A stretch of DNA of 64,000 nt from Novakomyces olei (taxonomy: Eukaryota; Ascomycota; Novakomycetes; Novakomycetales; Novakomycetaceae): assembly GCA_016906335.1 (NCBI GenBank), contig JADEYG010000007.1:959001-1023000 (forward strand), read 5' to 3'. Below the pieces are notes generated by a model that saw only the letters and a program-made list of their open reading frames with translations, was not told where the DNA came from and searched no databases. Both the position numbers and the translations under genes were made by a program. This document shows, one piece after another, positions 52,001 through 62,745 of this stretch. The first letter of the stretch is position 1. Each line of letters opens with the position of its first letter.

Positions 52001-52081
52001 ACTATACGTAAAGAACGTATACAAAAAGACAAACGACGCGAGAAGAATGCAAGACCGAGCAGGAAGCGAAAGGATGTTTAG
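49031..52081 (+). CDS. DBP10: ATP-dependent RNA helicase Dbp10 (DEAD box, 60S biogenesis)
   Basis: Nucleolar DEAD-box helicase for large-subunit rRNA maturation. There are four exons (49031-49325, 49372-49559, 49726-49889, 49984-52081), giving 914 residues. The acidic N-terminus is followed by [16 protein letters not shown]. Motifs: Q ([14 protein letters not shown]), I ([14 protein letters not shown]), Ia ([10 protein letters not shown]), GGD, Ib ([11 protein letters not shown]), II ([13 protein letters not shown]), III (SLFSATLP), IV region with [15 protein letters not shown] ([12 protein letters not shown]) and VI ([13 protein letters not shown]). The family insert after domain 1 is acidic/basic ([20 protein letters not shown]). 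The DBP10 C-terminal domain follows, with [20 protein letters not shown] and [11 protein letters not shown], and a Lys/Arg-rich tail. Introns are 46, 166 and 94 nt; each join restores a helicase motif. Confidence 0.96.
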
Positions 52082-52472
52082 AGGACACAAATAAGTATGT
52101 TCTCGGTTTTATGGAGTTGCTGGGGTCAGGGTTTTACACTAAAACGTTAGTACATAAAGTATAAAAACTGAAGATCGAGGAACTATAATGTAAACGTTGG
52201 ATTCGTTACACTTGTTTTATATTTTCATGATTCATCATCTATAGGTATCATATTACTATTTTGCAATTCTATTCCGTGCGCTTAGCGTCTTTTTCAATAT
52301 AAGCAGCGCAGCCTTTGAAATGGCTCATTTTGTGAATGTTGTGCTTGAGCAAAATTTTAACATGATGGCAATGAATGCTCATTTCGCCTAGCTATAATTT
52401 GAATAAATATATAGCAATCTAGACAAAATAGATATAAACAAAAATCAGCACTCAAAGCCTTGGATTTGGCGC
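52082..52472. other. Convergent intergenic region DBP10/FAD1
   Basis: About 0.4 kb of AT-rich terminator DNA between facing genes; nothing else is seen. Confidence 0.5.
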
Positions 52473-53614
52473 CTACTCCCTCCCGCACCTTTCCATCCCC
52501 TCGTCTGTCAATTCCCGCGCAGGCCTAAACGTACCATCTGGCCTCTTTAACGCCGGGTTCTTGTGTGTATCAAGTTGGCCACCTAAAGAAGTATACCTGT
52601 ACTTGTTAGCACACACAAAAAGTAAAATAAATAAGTTTTTATTTGTTTATTAATTAAAACCACGCTAATGCTTATTCTTGTGCGCTTATTTGCCAAGAAC
52701 GCTTTTCTTCTTTTATCCCTTCTTCTTTTTATTTTTTTTTCTTCTTCTTTTCCATATATCCCTTCAATCTCATCCAATCCTACCCTTCGTCGTATAATGA
52801 ACAGTATTCAATGCCAGCAGCGGAAATGAACGCCCACACATCGGAATAAGTCCAATCGATAACGGGATGAACCCGTACAAAAGCGGGCCACCCACGATCA
52901 GTCGCATCAAAGTGGGATAGATTGCGTCCATGCGGATCATTGCGTCTTGTGCCCACTAAAATTGCCCGTACTTTTGGGTGGCCTTGCAAAAAACGAGCGA
53001 AAGCGGATTTTAATCCTTGTGAGCCGGAGACTGCTTCCGTGTCTAGAGAATACTTTGAACAGCTTTTGTGTACAAACGCTGTTAGTTCCGTAAAAGGACT
53101 TGTTGCCGCCTCAACGTAGACTGTCCGTACTTTAGGACCCCACCAATTTGGGCGGGCTGATCTGCCCTCGTATAAAGCATATGCCAATAACTCCAAGACT
53201 ACTTGACAATCTTTGCCTCCATTGTAGGAGAAAGCCAATTCTTCTGGACTGTTTGCGATCGTTAGTAAATTTAAGAGCCATTTTCATTTATTTTTATTTT
53301 CGGATCGACAATTTGATTCTGAGCCTGCGCTCAAGTCTTGTTTCTAATTAATTTTTTCTTGCTATACTCCGAATTGCTTTCGCCTTTGCCCCTCCTTCTT
53401 CCGAGCACATTGTTTTCAACTTTCAAATTTTGTGACATTTTCCTGACTTTGCAAACGACCCATACCTGTATCGGTCCAATGTTTCGCGCAAAACTTGCAG
53501 CGATTGCTGAACTTTTTCTAATAACGCCGGCGGCAGTGCGTCAGATTTAAGGAGCGGACAAATGCGCTCGTACGCAGACGCATAAGCATCTGCATTCTCT
53601 ATGCCATTTTCCAT
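52473..53614 (-). CDS. FAD1: FAD synthase (FMN adenylyltransferase)
   Basis: Transfers AMP from ATP to FMN to make FAD; PAPS-reductase-like fold, cytosolic. There are three exons (53614-53466, 53248-52784, 52596-52473), giving 245 residues, short as is usual for yeast FAD1-type enzymes. The ATP-binding loop is ELAFSYNGGKDCQVVLELLA after a helical N-terminus. Next come VRTVYVEAATSPFTELTAFV, VRAILVGTRRNDPHGRNLSH (arginine-rich FMN/ATP site), FVRVHPVIDWTYSDVWAFI and EYCSLYDEGYTSLGG. The C-terminal KNPALKRPDGTFRPARELTD closes the enzyme. Introns are 217 and 187 nt. Its 5' end faces a carrier-like gene across a repeat-filled 451-bp promoter. Confidence 0.95.
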
Positions 53615-54065
53615 CCTCTGTGCTTCATTACGTTCCTAATCTTTTATAGCGTCTGCGCCAATCCAATATCTTTATTATTAAAAAGAATAAAGATAAACAA
53701 TAGAAGGGTATTATATAAAGGAAGAAAGAATTATAACTCTGTAAGAATTATAACGAATTGTAGAGCACAATATTTAGCGCTTATTACTCGATTTATTCAA
53801 TTTCTGGCATAAAATACACAGACTGCCGAATTTATTACAAATCTAGTACAGATTTATTACAGATTTATTACAGATTTATTACAGATTTATTACAGATTTA
53901 TTACAGATTTATTACAGATTTATTACAGATTTATTACAGATTTATTACAGATTTATTACGGATAATTACAGATAATTACAGATAATTACAGATAATTACA
54001 GATAATTACAGATAATTACAGATAACAGATTAATTTATTTCAAATTCACAATTGCGCTCGTTGCA
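53615..54065. promoter_or_regulatory. FAD1 divergent promoter with 11-bp and 10-bp tandem repeats
   Basis: About ten copies of the 11-bp unit ACAGATTTATT (53848-53959) are followed at once by six copies of the 10-bp unit GATAATTACA (about 53961-54020). Both share the ATTACAGAT core and end about 45 bases before the ATG at 54066. The periods match one helical turn, so each copy presents the same face of the DNA. Binding of a factor is inferred only. Confidence 0.75.
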
Positions 54066-54818
54066 ATGTCTCGAGAAGCCCTGGAAAATGCCTTATCAGG
54101 CACACTGGCGGGCTCACTAGAGCTGGTGGCGAGTGGGTGCTACGATCTGGTGTTAGCGCGAATTTTTCCATCATACTTGACCCATTCGCGGCTATTAGAA
54201 TTGCAAACGGAAATGCGTCGGCCTTATGCTCACCCGTTAAGGTGCGGCCTTCGCTTTGGGGCCTTCAACGTAGTACTAAAGCTAATGCAGAAAGACTATC
54301 CCGGAGGCAGTCAGTTTGTGACTTTTGGTACGAGTGGAGCAGTTGGTGGATGGTTGGAGATGCGAGCTGCTTCACTATTTCGAGCAATGCCTTCAATGTA
54401 CGTAATTGAGCAGCAGCAATCGAGCTTGAAGACGTATGTGAGCACACTGAGACCCACACTGGCCCATTGTGGAGCCATGTTTATGGGGTTTGGCGTCTAT
54501 GGCTACGTCCTGGAAAAGTGGGGGTCTGTAAGAGAAAAGTGGGGGTCAAAGTGGGGGTCTGAGCGGGGGTCTGAGCGGGGGTCTGAGCGGGGGTCTGATG
54601 AGGAGCCCTCGCAGACTCGTGCACCTTTTTCTCACCATTTTTGCGCCGGCGCAGTGGGCGGTGCCTGCAGTGCTTTTTTTGTTGCCCTTGGCCGCTCAAG
54701 CAGTTTACCGCCCACAAGTATTATTGAAGCGTTTTGGGCAGCGCCACGTGGTGCGCTCGCTTTTGGCACTGTGATTGGATTCCAATCGTTTTTTGCCGGC
54801 CTGCTAGAGTCGGTATAG
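54066..54818 (+). CDS. Small membrane protein, possibly a degenerate mitochondrial-carrier-like protein
   Basis: A single-exon frame of 250 residues. I do not recognise a named family. Three Gly-rich helical elements recur at roughly equal spacing. They are SGTLAGSLELVASGCYDLVL near residue 10, TFGTSGAVGGWLEMRAASLF near 87 and HFCAGAVGGACSAFFVALGR near 192. Each is followed by a second helix, for example LRFGAFNVVLKLM, CGAMFMGFGVYGYVLEK and ALAFGTVIGFQSFFAG. This three-fold layout recalls mitochondrial carriers, but the P-x-[DE]-x-x-[KR] motifs are absent. A repeated tetrapeptide insert (K-W-G-S then E-R-G-S) encoded by a 12-bp tandem repeat lies at about 54530-54600. Tim17/22-like glycine-rich membrane proteins are an alternative. 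Confidence 0.55.
   Translation: MSREALENALSGTLAGSLELVASGCYDLVLARIFPSYLTHSRLLELQTEMRRPYAHPLRCGLRFGAFNVVLKLMQKDYPGGSQFVTFGTSGAVGGWLEMRAASLFRAMPSMYVIEQQQSSLKTYVSTLRPTLAHCGAMFMGFGVYGYVLEKWGSVREKWGSKWGSERGSERGSERGSDEEPSQTRAPFSHHFCAGAVGGACSAFFVALGRSSSLPPTSIIEAFWAAPRGALAFGTVIGFQSFFAGLLESV
54520..54600. repeat. Coding 12-bp tandem repeat (GGGTCTGAGCGG type)
   Basis: About six imperfect copies of a 12-bp unit inside the carrier-like gene, translating to a W-G-S/R-G-S tetrapeptide ladder in a loop between helices. The unit keeps frame. Confidence 0.85.
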
Positions 54819-54983
54819 TCTGGGGACAAAATAAAAATAAAGGGGAAAATGGAAAATAGCACACAGTTCAGCATTATAGAGTGTACTACACGTTCCTGTA
54901 TATTAAAGGGTCAAATTGTTTGTTGATTATTATGAAAAGGTAAATGCTGTTTGCTGGCCATGCAAGTGTAATATGGATTTGAC

Positions 54984-54984
<1 letters not shown>

Positions 54985-55076
<92 letters not shown>
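54985..55076. repeat. (CAAT)23 microsatellite
   Basis: A perfect tetranucleotide run of 23 units lies between the stop of the carrier-like gene and the stop of POP1. It is a likely length polymorphism. Confidence 0.97.
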
Positions 55077-55112
55077 TCATCATTTGATAGTAGTAGAAAT
55101 ATCATGTTGTCA

Positions 55113-57522
55113 TTACCGGCACGTCTCTGCAAACGACCAAACTGCGAGCCGGGCAAAACTGGACTTTATGTCACGCACAAGACAATAATTTCTTCTGCCT
55201 AAAACAAACCGGGATTGCCTTAGTGCATCAAGAGAAAGGCAGACTATCGCTGTACTTTTACCAGCCCTCAGATTGAAAGCAGACCGAAGGCAATACCCAA
55301 TGACCCCCACCTGCCCAGGTGGGCGAGGGTACTGGGCAGAATCGGGACTTGTATGCGCTGAGACTGCCGCCCGCCATACCCCCACTTCCCCGACAGGCAA
55401 ATAGTAGACTCGTGCCCCCACATCGGGGCATCCACGGCCTTCCAACTGCAATGTTGCTAGAAACACATGATGTTTCAAAGTCGGTGGGGTATAAATATTA
55501 CCCAAATCCTCACACAAAAGCTCTTGAGCCTCTTTACTCGAGATCCAAGTGGGCTGCTGCTCAGATTCGTATTGGCTTACAAACGGAAGGAGAAAGGGAT
55601 CATTCACCAATTCCGGTTCGCCCAGTTTCTCCAGTAATTTTCCCATTGCGGGCCGTTTAGCCGGTGGCCGTCTCAGCCATTCCGCTTTAGATTGATCGGC
55701 AATCTCCCTCTGTTCAACAGCCCCGGCAACTGTGCCAATAAAATCATGGGGAAAGCAGGGTTGGCCCTGCTCAAGAGCTAGCTGCTTCCAATTTTCAAGG
55801 CCTCCAAACCTCACACCGGGCACATGCATTAAGCAGAGGAAAAAACAGCTGACCCATTCCCACGGTAGCAGCATTGTCCAGCCACCCCATTTCCGGGCTA
55901 CGAATAAGGCGTGAACAGTAGCATCACGCTCTTGAGGCAAATGCTGTATTCGTGCTTTTTGCACAAGGCTTTGCGGGAGCTTTGCCTTGACCGTGTTCCG
56001 CAGCTGAATCGGATCAGTGAGCATGCTGAAGGATACAGGTGTTTGTGTCGACAGGACAGTGTGTGAGCTAGAGCAAGCGCCAGAACGTGTGGGGGCATTG
56101 GGGTCAGTGTTATTAGTGGGGGTATTTTGGCGAAAATATAGCCTGGGATCCGACAAGGCAGCAGATAAAACAGTACCACAAGGTACTGTCCTTACGTCTG
56201 GAAGCACAATATTGCAAGTCTTGTTCTCCGACTTTGAGACCAGCACCTTTTGCAGACTTGTAGCAAGACCTCCACCCAGAATATCGATTGAACCCAGTTC
56301 ATAGCGTAAATCCAGCATCTCTACGCTAGTCTTCTCCCGGCACAATGCAACTTGTTTCCATACAGAGACATAAGCCGCTGGATGAAGTCGTAAAAGAACG
56401 CTTCTTAGCTGTCCTTCATTATCATGCTCATCTTTCTGCTCAGGATCCCAGAAAATCAGGGCCGGACAAAGCGGGAGCGGCTGCCCCGTTTGCTCGTGCC
56501 TCTGGTATATCATTGCCTCAAAACTCTGCTTGCCCTGAGTGTAGCGTTCCCCACCTGCTGCATTTTTGCCAAAGCAAAGACGGCCTAAAACAACTTTGAG
56601 ATCTGGTTTGGGGCCCGTGAGCAAAAGAGAACAGTAGAAGGAATGATCAAAGAGGATAGTGCTATGCATAGAGGCTCGGTGAGTAGCACGATATGATTTC
56701 TCTGAAGGCTTTAGCGGTAAAGCATAGCCCCACTTTACCACCATTTTTGCTCGTTTTGCTAGCCATAAATGTGTAGGCAGCCAAACTTTAAGAGTCTGTC
56801 TGCGAGCAAACTTGCCTTTGACCAAACGGACACGCGAAAGTTTGGGCACAATCTGACCAGCGTCAATGATCTGTTCCATTTTTCCTAGTTTGCGTAAACG
56901 AGCCATTGTAATCCGCCGGGACAATTTTTTGCCCACAACTGTGGGCACTCTAGCACGGCCTGATTTACGCTGAGGATCGCCTGATTTGTGCTGAGGATCC
57001 ATCTGGAATAAGAATTAGGACCCAAAAACAAAAACACAATAAAAAAGAAATTCAAGCTATAAATAAGAGCCTCGTGAAGAAGCACAAATCCTGCAACGAT
57101 CGTGAACGAGAAAATTCTTCTATGTTAAATATACACGCATCAATTACCTCTCGAAGTGCCCGTTTGCGCAGCCGTTTAGGTAGCAATTTCACATTGTGGC
57201 TCGAAGCCCTTCGGCGAAGGTATCTAGGCACATCTTGGAACGCGCGTTGAGCGGCCGATTCCCTGTCTATTAGAATACAATGAAGTCGCTACTTCAATAC
57301 TTTGATTGCTTAATCGCATTCTGCAATGCCGTAATCTCGAATTGCCGTGCACGCACAAAGCTGTCTAAATCGAGCGCATCTGATTCCGCTTCACCTTCTA
57401 AATATTAGATTGAAAAAACACCACAACATGCCATTCTTTTGTGTGGCAATAAAGCGCGCTTCGCGCAGCTTTGCGCGTTTTTTGGCTGCGCCACTCAAAT
57501 TGGAACCGGCCGAACGTTTCAT
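55113..57522 (-). CDS. POP1: Ribonuclease P/MRP protein subunit Pop1
   Basis: Largest protein of nuclear RNase P and RNase MRP, needed for tRNA 5' and rRNA processing. There are four exons (57522-57432, 57397-57301, 57262-57148, 57002-55113), giving 730 residues. Exon 2 carries FVRARQFEITALQNAIKQSK. Exon 3 carries VPRYLRRRASSHNVKLLPKR followed by LRKRALREM, the Pop1 N-terminal motif. Exon 4 has LKVWLPTHLWLAKRAKMVVK and LKPSEKSYRATHRAS, then the POPLD region (WGGWTMLLPWEWVSCFFLCL and PCFPHDFIGTV), and ends with GVIGYCLRSAFNLRAGKST and RNYCLVRD. Introns are 34, 38 and 145 nt. The first has no fitting GT donor. A GC donor (AATG|GCATGT) gives the only open join. Confidence 0.92.
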
Positions 57523-57658
57523 GCAAAGATCATTCTTGCTCCAGACTACACGCAACAAGTTTATCTCTAATCTTTGATGTATAAATTCAAGCAATTAAGA
57601 ATATATAAGGCAAATTTCCGTCACATAGCATAATCTGAATACTTATGGTCGATTCATA

Positions 57659-57731
57659 GGGGTCGTGGAACAGTTGGTTAGCTCGCATGTTTTGCATACA
57701 TGAGGTCGTGGGTTCAAATCCCACCGGCTCC
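57659..57731 (+). tRNA. tRNA-Ala (anticodon UGC)
   Basis: A 73-nt cloverleaf without an intron. The acceptor stem GGGGTCG pairs with CGGCTCC and contains the G3:U70 pair that defines alanine tRNAs. The anticodon arm is CATGT-TTTGCAT-ACATG with TGC at positions 34-36, and the T arm is GTGGG-TTCAAAT-CCCAC. The D stem GAAC/GCTC has one A-C mismatch. The B box GGTTCAAATCC is perfect. The discriminator base after C72 is A, as expected for alanine. Confidence 0.95.
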
Positions 57732-57738
57732 AAATTCC

Positions 57739-57744
57739 TTTTTT
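57739..57744 (+). terminator. RNA polymerase III terminator of tRNA-Ala
   Basis: A run of six T starts eight bases after the tRNA 3' end. Confidence 0.85.
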
Positions 57745-58211
57745 CAGTATAACATTTTTTTGCTTTTAAACTCAGGGTTTTGTATCCGTTCTGGTATAAT
57801 GTTTTGTGCAATATTGTCTCAAATTATGACCGACCGAATGTTTTTAATATATATAAATGATTTTCGATTATCTTTTCGTAATATGCTGACGCGCACACAC
57901 GTTTGAAACCATGAAGTACGCGCGCCAATGTACTGTTGATAATGTAATGTTAAACACGTTCAAAAAGTTATATAGTGTTAATTGATATCAAGCAGCAAAA
58001 CATTGGCTGTTTGATTGTGTGGCTCGAGTCTTTTGATACTGCTGTTTCGTATTATATACTTATCCTCGTACACAATACGCGCTTTATCACGCAAGGTGCC
58101 GATTGGAACAGACTTTATATGTAAATTTAACAATATATTGTTTATTAGCTATAATAAAAGGAGACTCATACAGCAGCGAGTCTTGGTAGACCACGCGAGT
58201 CGGTCGGCGTA
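57745..58211. promoter_or_regulatory. tRNA-Ala to SVF1 intergenic region
   Basis: About 0.47 kb of AT-rich DNA with no supported gene. It serves as the SVF1 promoter. Confidence 0.45.
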
Positions 58212-59418
58212 ATGAGGTTTCTTCGCCGACGGAACGAAGAGCCAGATGTGCCAGAAACGTCGCTCGTACAGCCATTGACCTCAAAGGACTTGTGTTGGGA
58301 TCTCAGTATCCACAATTTGACTACACAATACAAAGCTATATACTTTGAGTTTGACGATGGGTCTTCCGGCTACTGCCAATTCGCCTATGGCAATTTAGGG
58401 TAAAGCAGACACGAGATTCGTGTCTAAAACAAGAGGGCTTTATAAATGGACAAAATGCGCTCGTAAATAGGAGACTCTTAAACCGTTTTAATAACTATTT
58501 CTAACTCTTAGTCTGCTGGTAAAGGTGGCACCGCTTGGCTACACGTTCTATAAGCAGGGCCATGAGCCCGTTATAGCGTCAAGCACTTACCTTGCACGCT
58601 CCATGTCGTTTAGCAACGACAATTATTCTGTTAAAATAGGAAAGCACGCGCTCGAAATCGATGAGACGGGCCGCTTTCACGCGATTATCGACGACGCCAA
58701 GATATATTACGATATGACTGTTCAATTTGATATTACGCGCGGACACAAATTTAGAGACTTTGGCCATCATTCGAATACTCATTATACCCTCCATAAAACA
58801 ATCCCAAACGGACGCGTCTCTGGTGTTTATCGGTACCCTGGCGAGGAAGAAAAGCATGTTAGCGGTGTCGCCACTTTTGTTGAATGCATTTTCACTAATG
58901 AAAAATTTACAAATCTCGGGCACACATGGAACAATTTTATTTTTGCAAATTTAAGCAATGACGACCAATTGCATTTGCTACAATACATTCCCCGTTACGA
59001 GCCTTCAACTGGCACAAAAAAGGCATTTGGAAGCATTTTACTGTCGGGAAAAGTGTTGAATGCAACATTTGATAAAGTTGAAGCTCAGCATTTGGAGACG
59101 CGTGTTGACCCTGACAGCGGGTATCATATTCCCACATTAATCAAGTACATTTGGCAGGGAACGCTTCGAGACACGGGTGAGCGGGTCGACGCCTGGCTTG
59201 AATGCCATTTGGGCGAACAAAAATCGACAACTGACGTGCTAGAAATCTTTCCAAAGTGGGCTAAAGATATTGTGAGTATCTGGGCAGGAATGCCTTATGT
59301 TTTTGTATGGATAGACAAGGCAACGCTATCCATACAAATTGGAGACAGGCCGGTTAAGCAGCTTCATGGGGTAGCGTACCATGAAATCACGTTTGTACAT
59401 AAACCGAAGGATCTGTAA
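58212..59418 (+). CDS. SVF1: Survival factor 1 (Svf1) lipocalin-like protein
   Basis: Svf1 family protein of two lipocalin-like barrels; in yeast it supports survival of oxidative and cold stress and has been linked to ceramide transport to the Golgi. There are two exons (58212-58399, 58512-59418) with a 112-nt intron, giving 364 residues. After a basic start (MRFLRRRNE) come LTTQYKAIYFEFDDGSSGYC, QFAYGNLGLLVKVA and SMSFSNDNYSVKIGKHALEI. Later landmarks are GVYRYPGEEEKHVSGVATFV, LGHTWNNFIFANL and the closing GVAYHEITFVHKPKDL. The order fits Svf1. The family's conserved N-terminal amphipathic region is short here. It converges on the amidase gene, 116 bp away. Confidence 0.88.
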
Positions 59419-59534
59419 CTAGATTATGTGTAGAATATTCTGGTTTCAACAAACACGGTTTTCAGAATAACAGAGTTGCACACATGATCATAACATATAT
59501 GTAAATTAAAGAGAATATTATATTCCCCACAAAT

Positions 59535-61692
59535 CTAACCCAGTAAATTTTTAATTGCTTGCAGGGCAGCCAGGACCTTTTCGTCTTGGTTGCGGCGACC
59601 AACGACCTGCAAGTTTATTGGAGCATCCTTGTAATCCGCTGGGGCGTCTAGAAAAGAATTAGCAATCAATAGAGACAAAAAAGGTAAGAAGAACAAAACA
59701 ATTAGAAAAAGTCTGACAAGAAGACAGGAATCAGATAAAAGCACAGAAGTCAAATATTGTAGACAAAAAGACAATTAAAATAAAACACTATAATGTTGCG
59801 CGGAATAGATATATTGTCGGATAATCATAAGCATATAGCAATAGCTTTAAACAACAATAAAGTTTACTTACAAGTCTTGAACTGAAATTCATCATGCGCA
59901 TTCTTTGGAGTATATCCCGCTGGGTACTGATCATCAGGCCGGACAAAAGTGACGGGAAAAACCGCGGCTGGATAATCAAGCAGATTCCATAAAGAATGGT
60001 AATTCCAATAAACGGACTCATTCAGTTTTGGAGCAGGCCCTACATGAGCTGGACACAAGATGACGTCTATTACTTTTCCGTTAGCATCAGCAGTAGCATT
60101 CCATTCGGCACAGTATTTGGTACGGAAAGCTTCCCGTTGTAATATTAAGGCACGTGCTTCTGGCCAGCTCTGCTTTTTAACTCCAGGCTGAGAAAGAATA
60201 AATTCTGACAAAGGTCTGACTTCTTCTCCAGTAGAAGCCATAATTGCCCTTTCCTCTTCTCCACCATTCTGATAATACAACCGGCTTATTAGAGGCCAAG
60301 TTGTTTCCGGGTCCGGTGTTACCCAGTCTTGCACATGAGCTCCGGCTGCTTTAAGTTTGTCTACAGCCTCTTTAAGAGCTCGAACCATAGGGGGCTGTGG
60401 AGTAACTACTCCGTCCGTCCACATGACTCCAATACGAAGCTCGGGGACTGTAATTTTTACGGGCGTCCAAGGCAGAGGGGTCAAGCTCGGGTCGAGAAAC
60501 CAGGGCTCTTGATCAATCAGTGTCTTCATGAAAAGAGCAAGATCTTCAGGTCCGCGAGACAGTGGGCCGATAACGCCAATAATACTCTGTCTGCCCTTCT
60601 GTGTTCCGTTTGATCCCATTGCGGAAATGCGTCCTACTGTGGGTCGCAGTCCGTAGACCCCGTTGTTAGCTGCGGGGCAGCGGATACTTCCGCCAATATC
60701 TAAAAGATGTTAGCTTTGATTCTAGGTTTTCGATCTTGTAAGTCTAATTCTTGGTTTCCTCTTCACTTCTTTTTGCCAAAAAAAATATAAAACTCTTGAC
60801 ACTGATATCAGATAAGATCCACTCTGCCCATTCCACTTGGTTATTAAAAAATATCAGCAGTAAACTCTTGCACCATGTTCAGTTTTATTTGTGGACGTCC
60901 AATCACTGATTGATATTTGCTGGCTTTCTTCTTGCTCTTTAATTTGCTTACCGGTACCAACGCCGAGCACGCTTCCCTTTATACCCATGAGAGCGCCCTC
61001 ACCGCCAGAGCTGCCGCCGCATGTAAGCTTTCGATTGTAAGCATTTACTGATACACCAGAAACATTGTTAGAAGTTTCCAAATGCATTATCGTTTGAGGT
61101 TGAGTTGTCCGGCAATAAAATACTGCACCTGCTTTGTGCAAGCATGCCAGCGTCACATTATCCGCCGATGGAACTGAATTGATCCAGGCTACAAAGCCGG
61201 CGTTACAGGCACGGCCTTTTAAATGTAAATGCTCCTTTACCGATACTGGCACTCCGTGTAAAGGTCCCACTGGTTTGCCGGTACGAGCTAAATGCTCATC
61301 GAGTTCACGTGCTCTTGCTATTGCATCGTGCGTTAAAAACTCGGTGCAGCAATTGATCTACGATTAGGCTTTGCTTTGAAAATATTGATGATCGTAAGAA
61401 GAAAAATGAATAATTTTATTTAAATATCGCATACCAATTGCTGAGCAATACCGGCTCGTTTGAGGAAAGCGACTACAGTAGCCTCGCTGGTAAAAGTGCC
61501 ACTGGCAATTGCAGTGGCCAGCTCTTGAGCGGAATAGTTTTCGGTTATATCAAGCTCCTTGTCGGACAGGAGGCCGCACGTACGTGGGACGGAAGTCACA
61601 TTAAGGACGTCCTTGCCAGGTAACTCGGGCAGCTTTGCGCCTTCAATCAAAGTCTCGGCAGGTAAAGCCTGCACCATTTTCAAATCTAGCAT
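59535..61692 (-). CDS. Amidase (acetamidase-type, amidase signature family)
   Basis: Amidase-signature hydrolase of the fungal acetamidase group (amdS/AMD2-like); it would hydrolyse small amides to carboxylate and ammonia. There are four exons (61692-61435, 61357-60952, 60699-59872, 59647-59535), giving 534 residues. The catalytic triad is complete: the Lys in GVPVSVKEHLHLKGRA (about residue 128), the cis-Ser in TCGGSSGGEGALMGIKGS, and the nucleophile Ser in VGTDIGGSIRCPAANNG (about residue 226, formed across an intron). GVYGLRPTVGRIS and GVIGPLSRGPEDLALFMKTL follow. Introns are 77, 252 and 224 nt. An in-frame second ATG five codons on (MVQALP) could also serve as start. The exact substrate is unknown. 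Confidence 0.9.
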
Positions 61693-62745
61693 TTTTCCAA
61701 AGGTTTATGTAAAGTTTAATTGGTCTAATTGATTAAACTCGCCGTGTTTATCGTGTGTCGTCGGGTCTGTCAGTCTGTGGGTTTGGCTGAAATATTATAG
61801 TATATATAGATGTTATCTCCTATCGGCCAAGTGCGCGCGATTGCACATTAAACTGCTTGAACATGTCTTGTGTGGGCGAGTGAGTATTATTATCGTGCTC
61901 GTTCTATAATAATTCCCTTTTTCCCTATTTATTCTCCGTACCTTGTTTCTAGTATGGTAGGTAGGTAAGCGTGCATACGGCTATCTGAGCCGAATAAGCT
62001 GGCGGCAATTAGAGGTCGTTTGACAGTAAGAGATCAGAGTGGCATTATCCGGTCTCGCAATCTGTGGTGCAGACAGCTCGGCTAACGCTATAAGTGCAAA
62101 ATTTATTCATACATCCTTGTGAGCCGGGATTTAAAAGATAGACGCTGCTGGCTGTCATCTCTGATAACCGCTGCTCAACGTTTAATTACTTCATCTTTTC
62201 GATATGACAGTGGCTCACCATCGATAAAGACTGAGGATGGTGAAGCTTATTTAGAGTGAGACTTAGTGTATGCGACCAATAAACAATTATAATCTGTCTG
62301 AGCCTCAAAAGTACGCTCAACCTTTTGGAGGTTTGCCGTACGGCGCCAACGTAGCATAGTTCAAAAGTAATACGGTCAGTAATACGTAGTAAACTTGACG
62401 TGATAGCACAATGTGGGTTACACCTCGCTGAGACGCAAAGCCAAGAGCGGAGTCAGGCATTGTTTTACCATTTTTCTTTACAGACAACGTTTATCCCTGA
62501 CTGCTACTAAGTTTTGTACTAGTTTGCTAACGCCATCAATCAGTCGTGAAGCAATAATTAAATCCGACTTTATTATTTTTCTGTGCGCCTGCTATTTAGT
62601 ATTAGGATGCAAAAGCCTTACATCAGTCCAGTACGCACAGTAGCATCGATATTAATTCTTATGCTGAGCAATTGACAGCTGGCAAACCAGTGCTGGTGCA
62701 GTTCTGCACTCCGAAAATTGTGCTCGAGGCAACACATCGAAAGCA
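61693..62745. promoter_or_regulatory. 1.05-kb divergent region amidase/methyltransferase
   Basis: No gene is supported. A 76-codon plus-strand frame at 62413-62643 has chance-like composition and no family features. The region must contain both promoters. Confidence 0.45.

Noticed and set aside
54916-55188. Plus-strand frame with repeated INQS units
   Set aside because: It is the CAAT microsatellite read in frame, overlapping the 3' end of POP1.
57587-57811. Minus-strand frame containing EPVGFEPTTSCMQ
   Set aside because: This is the well-known false protein read antisense through a tRNA gene; the tRNA-Ala explains it.
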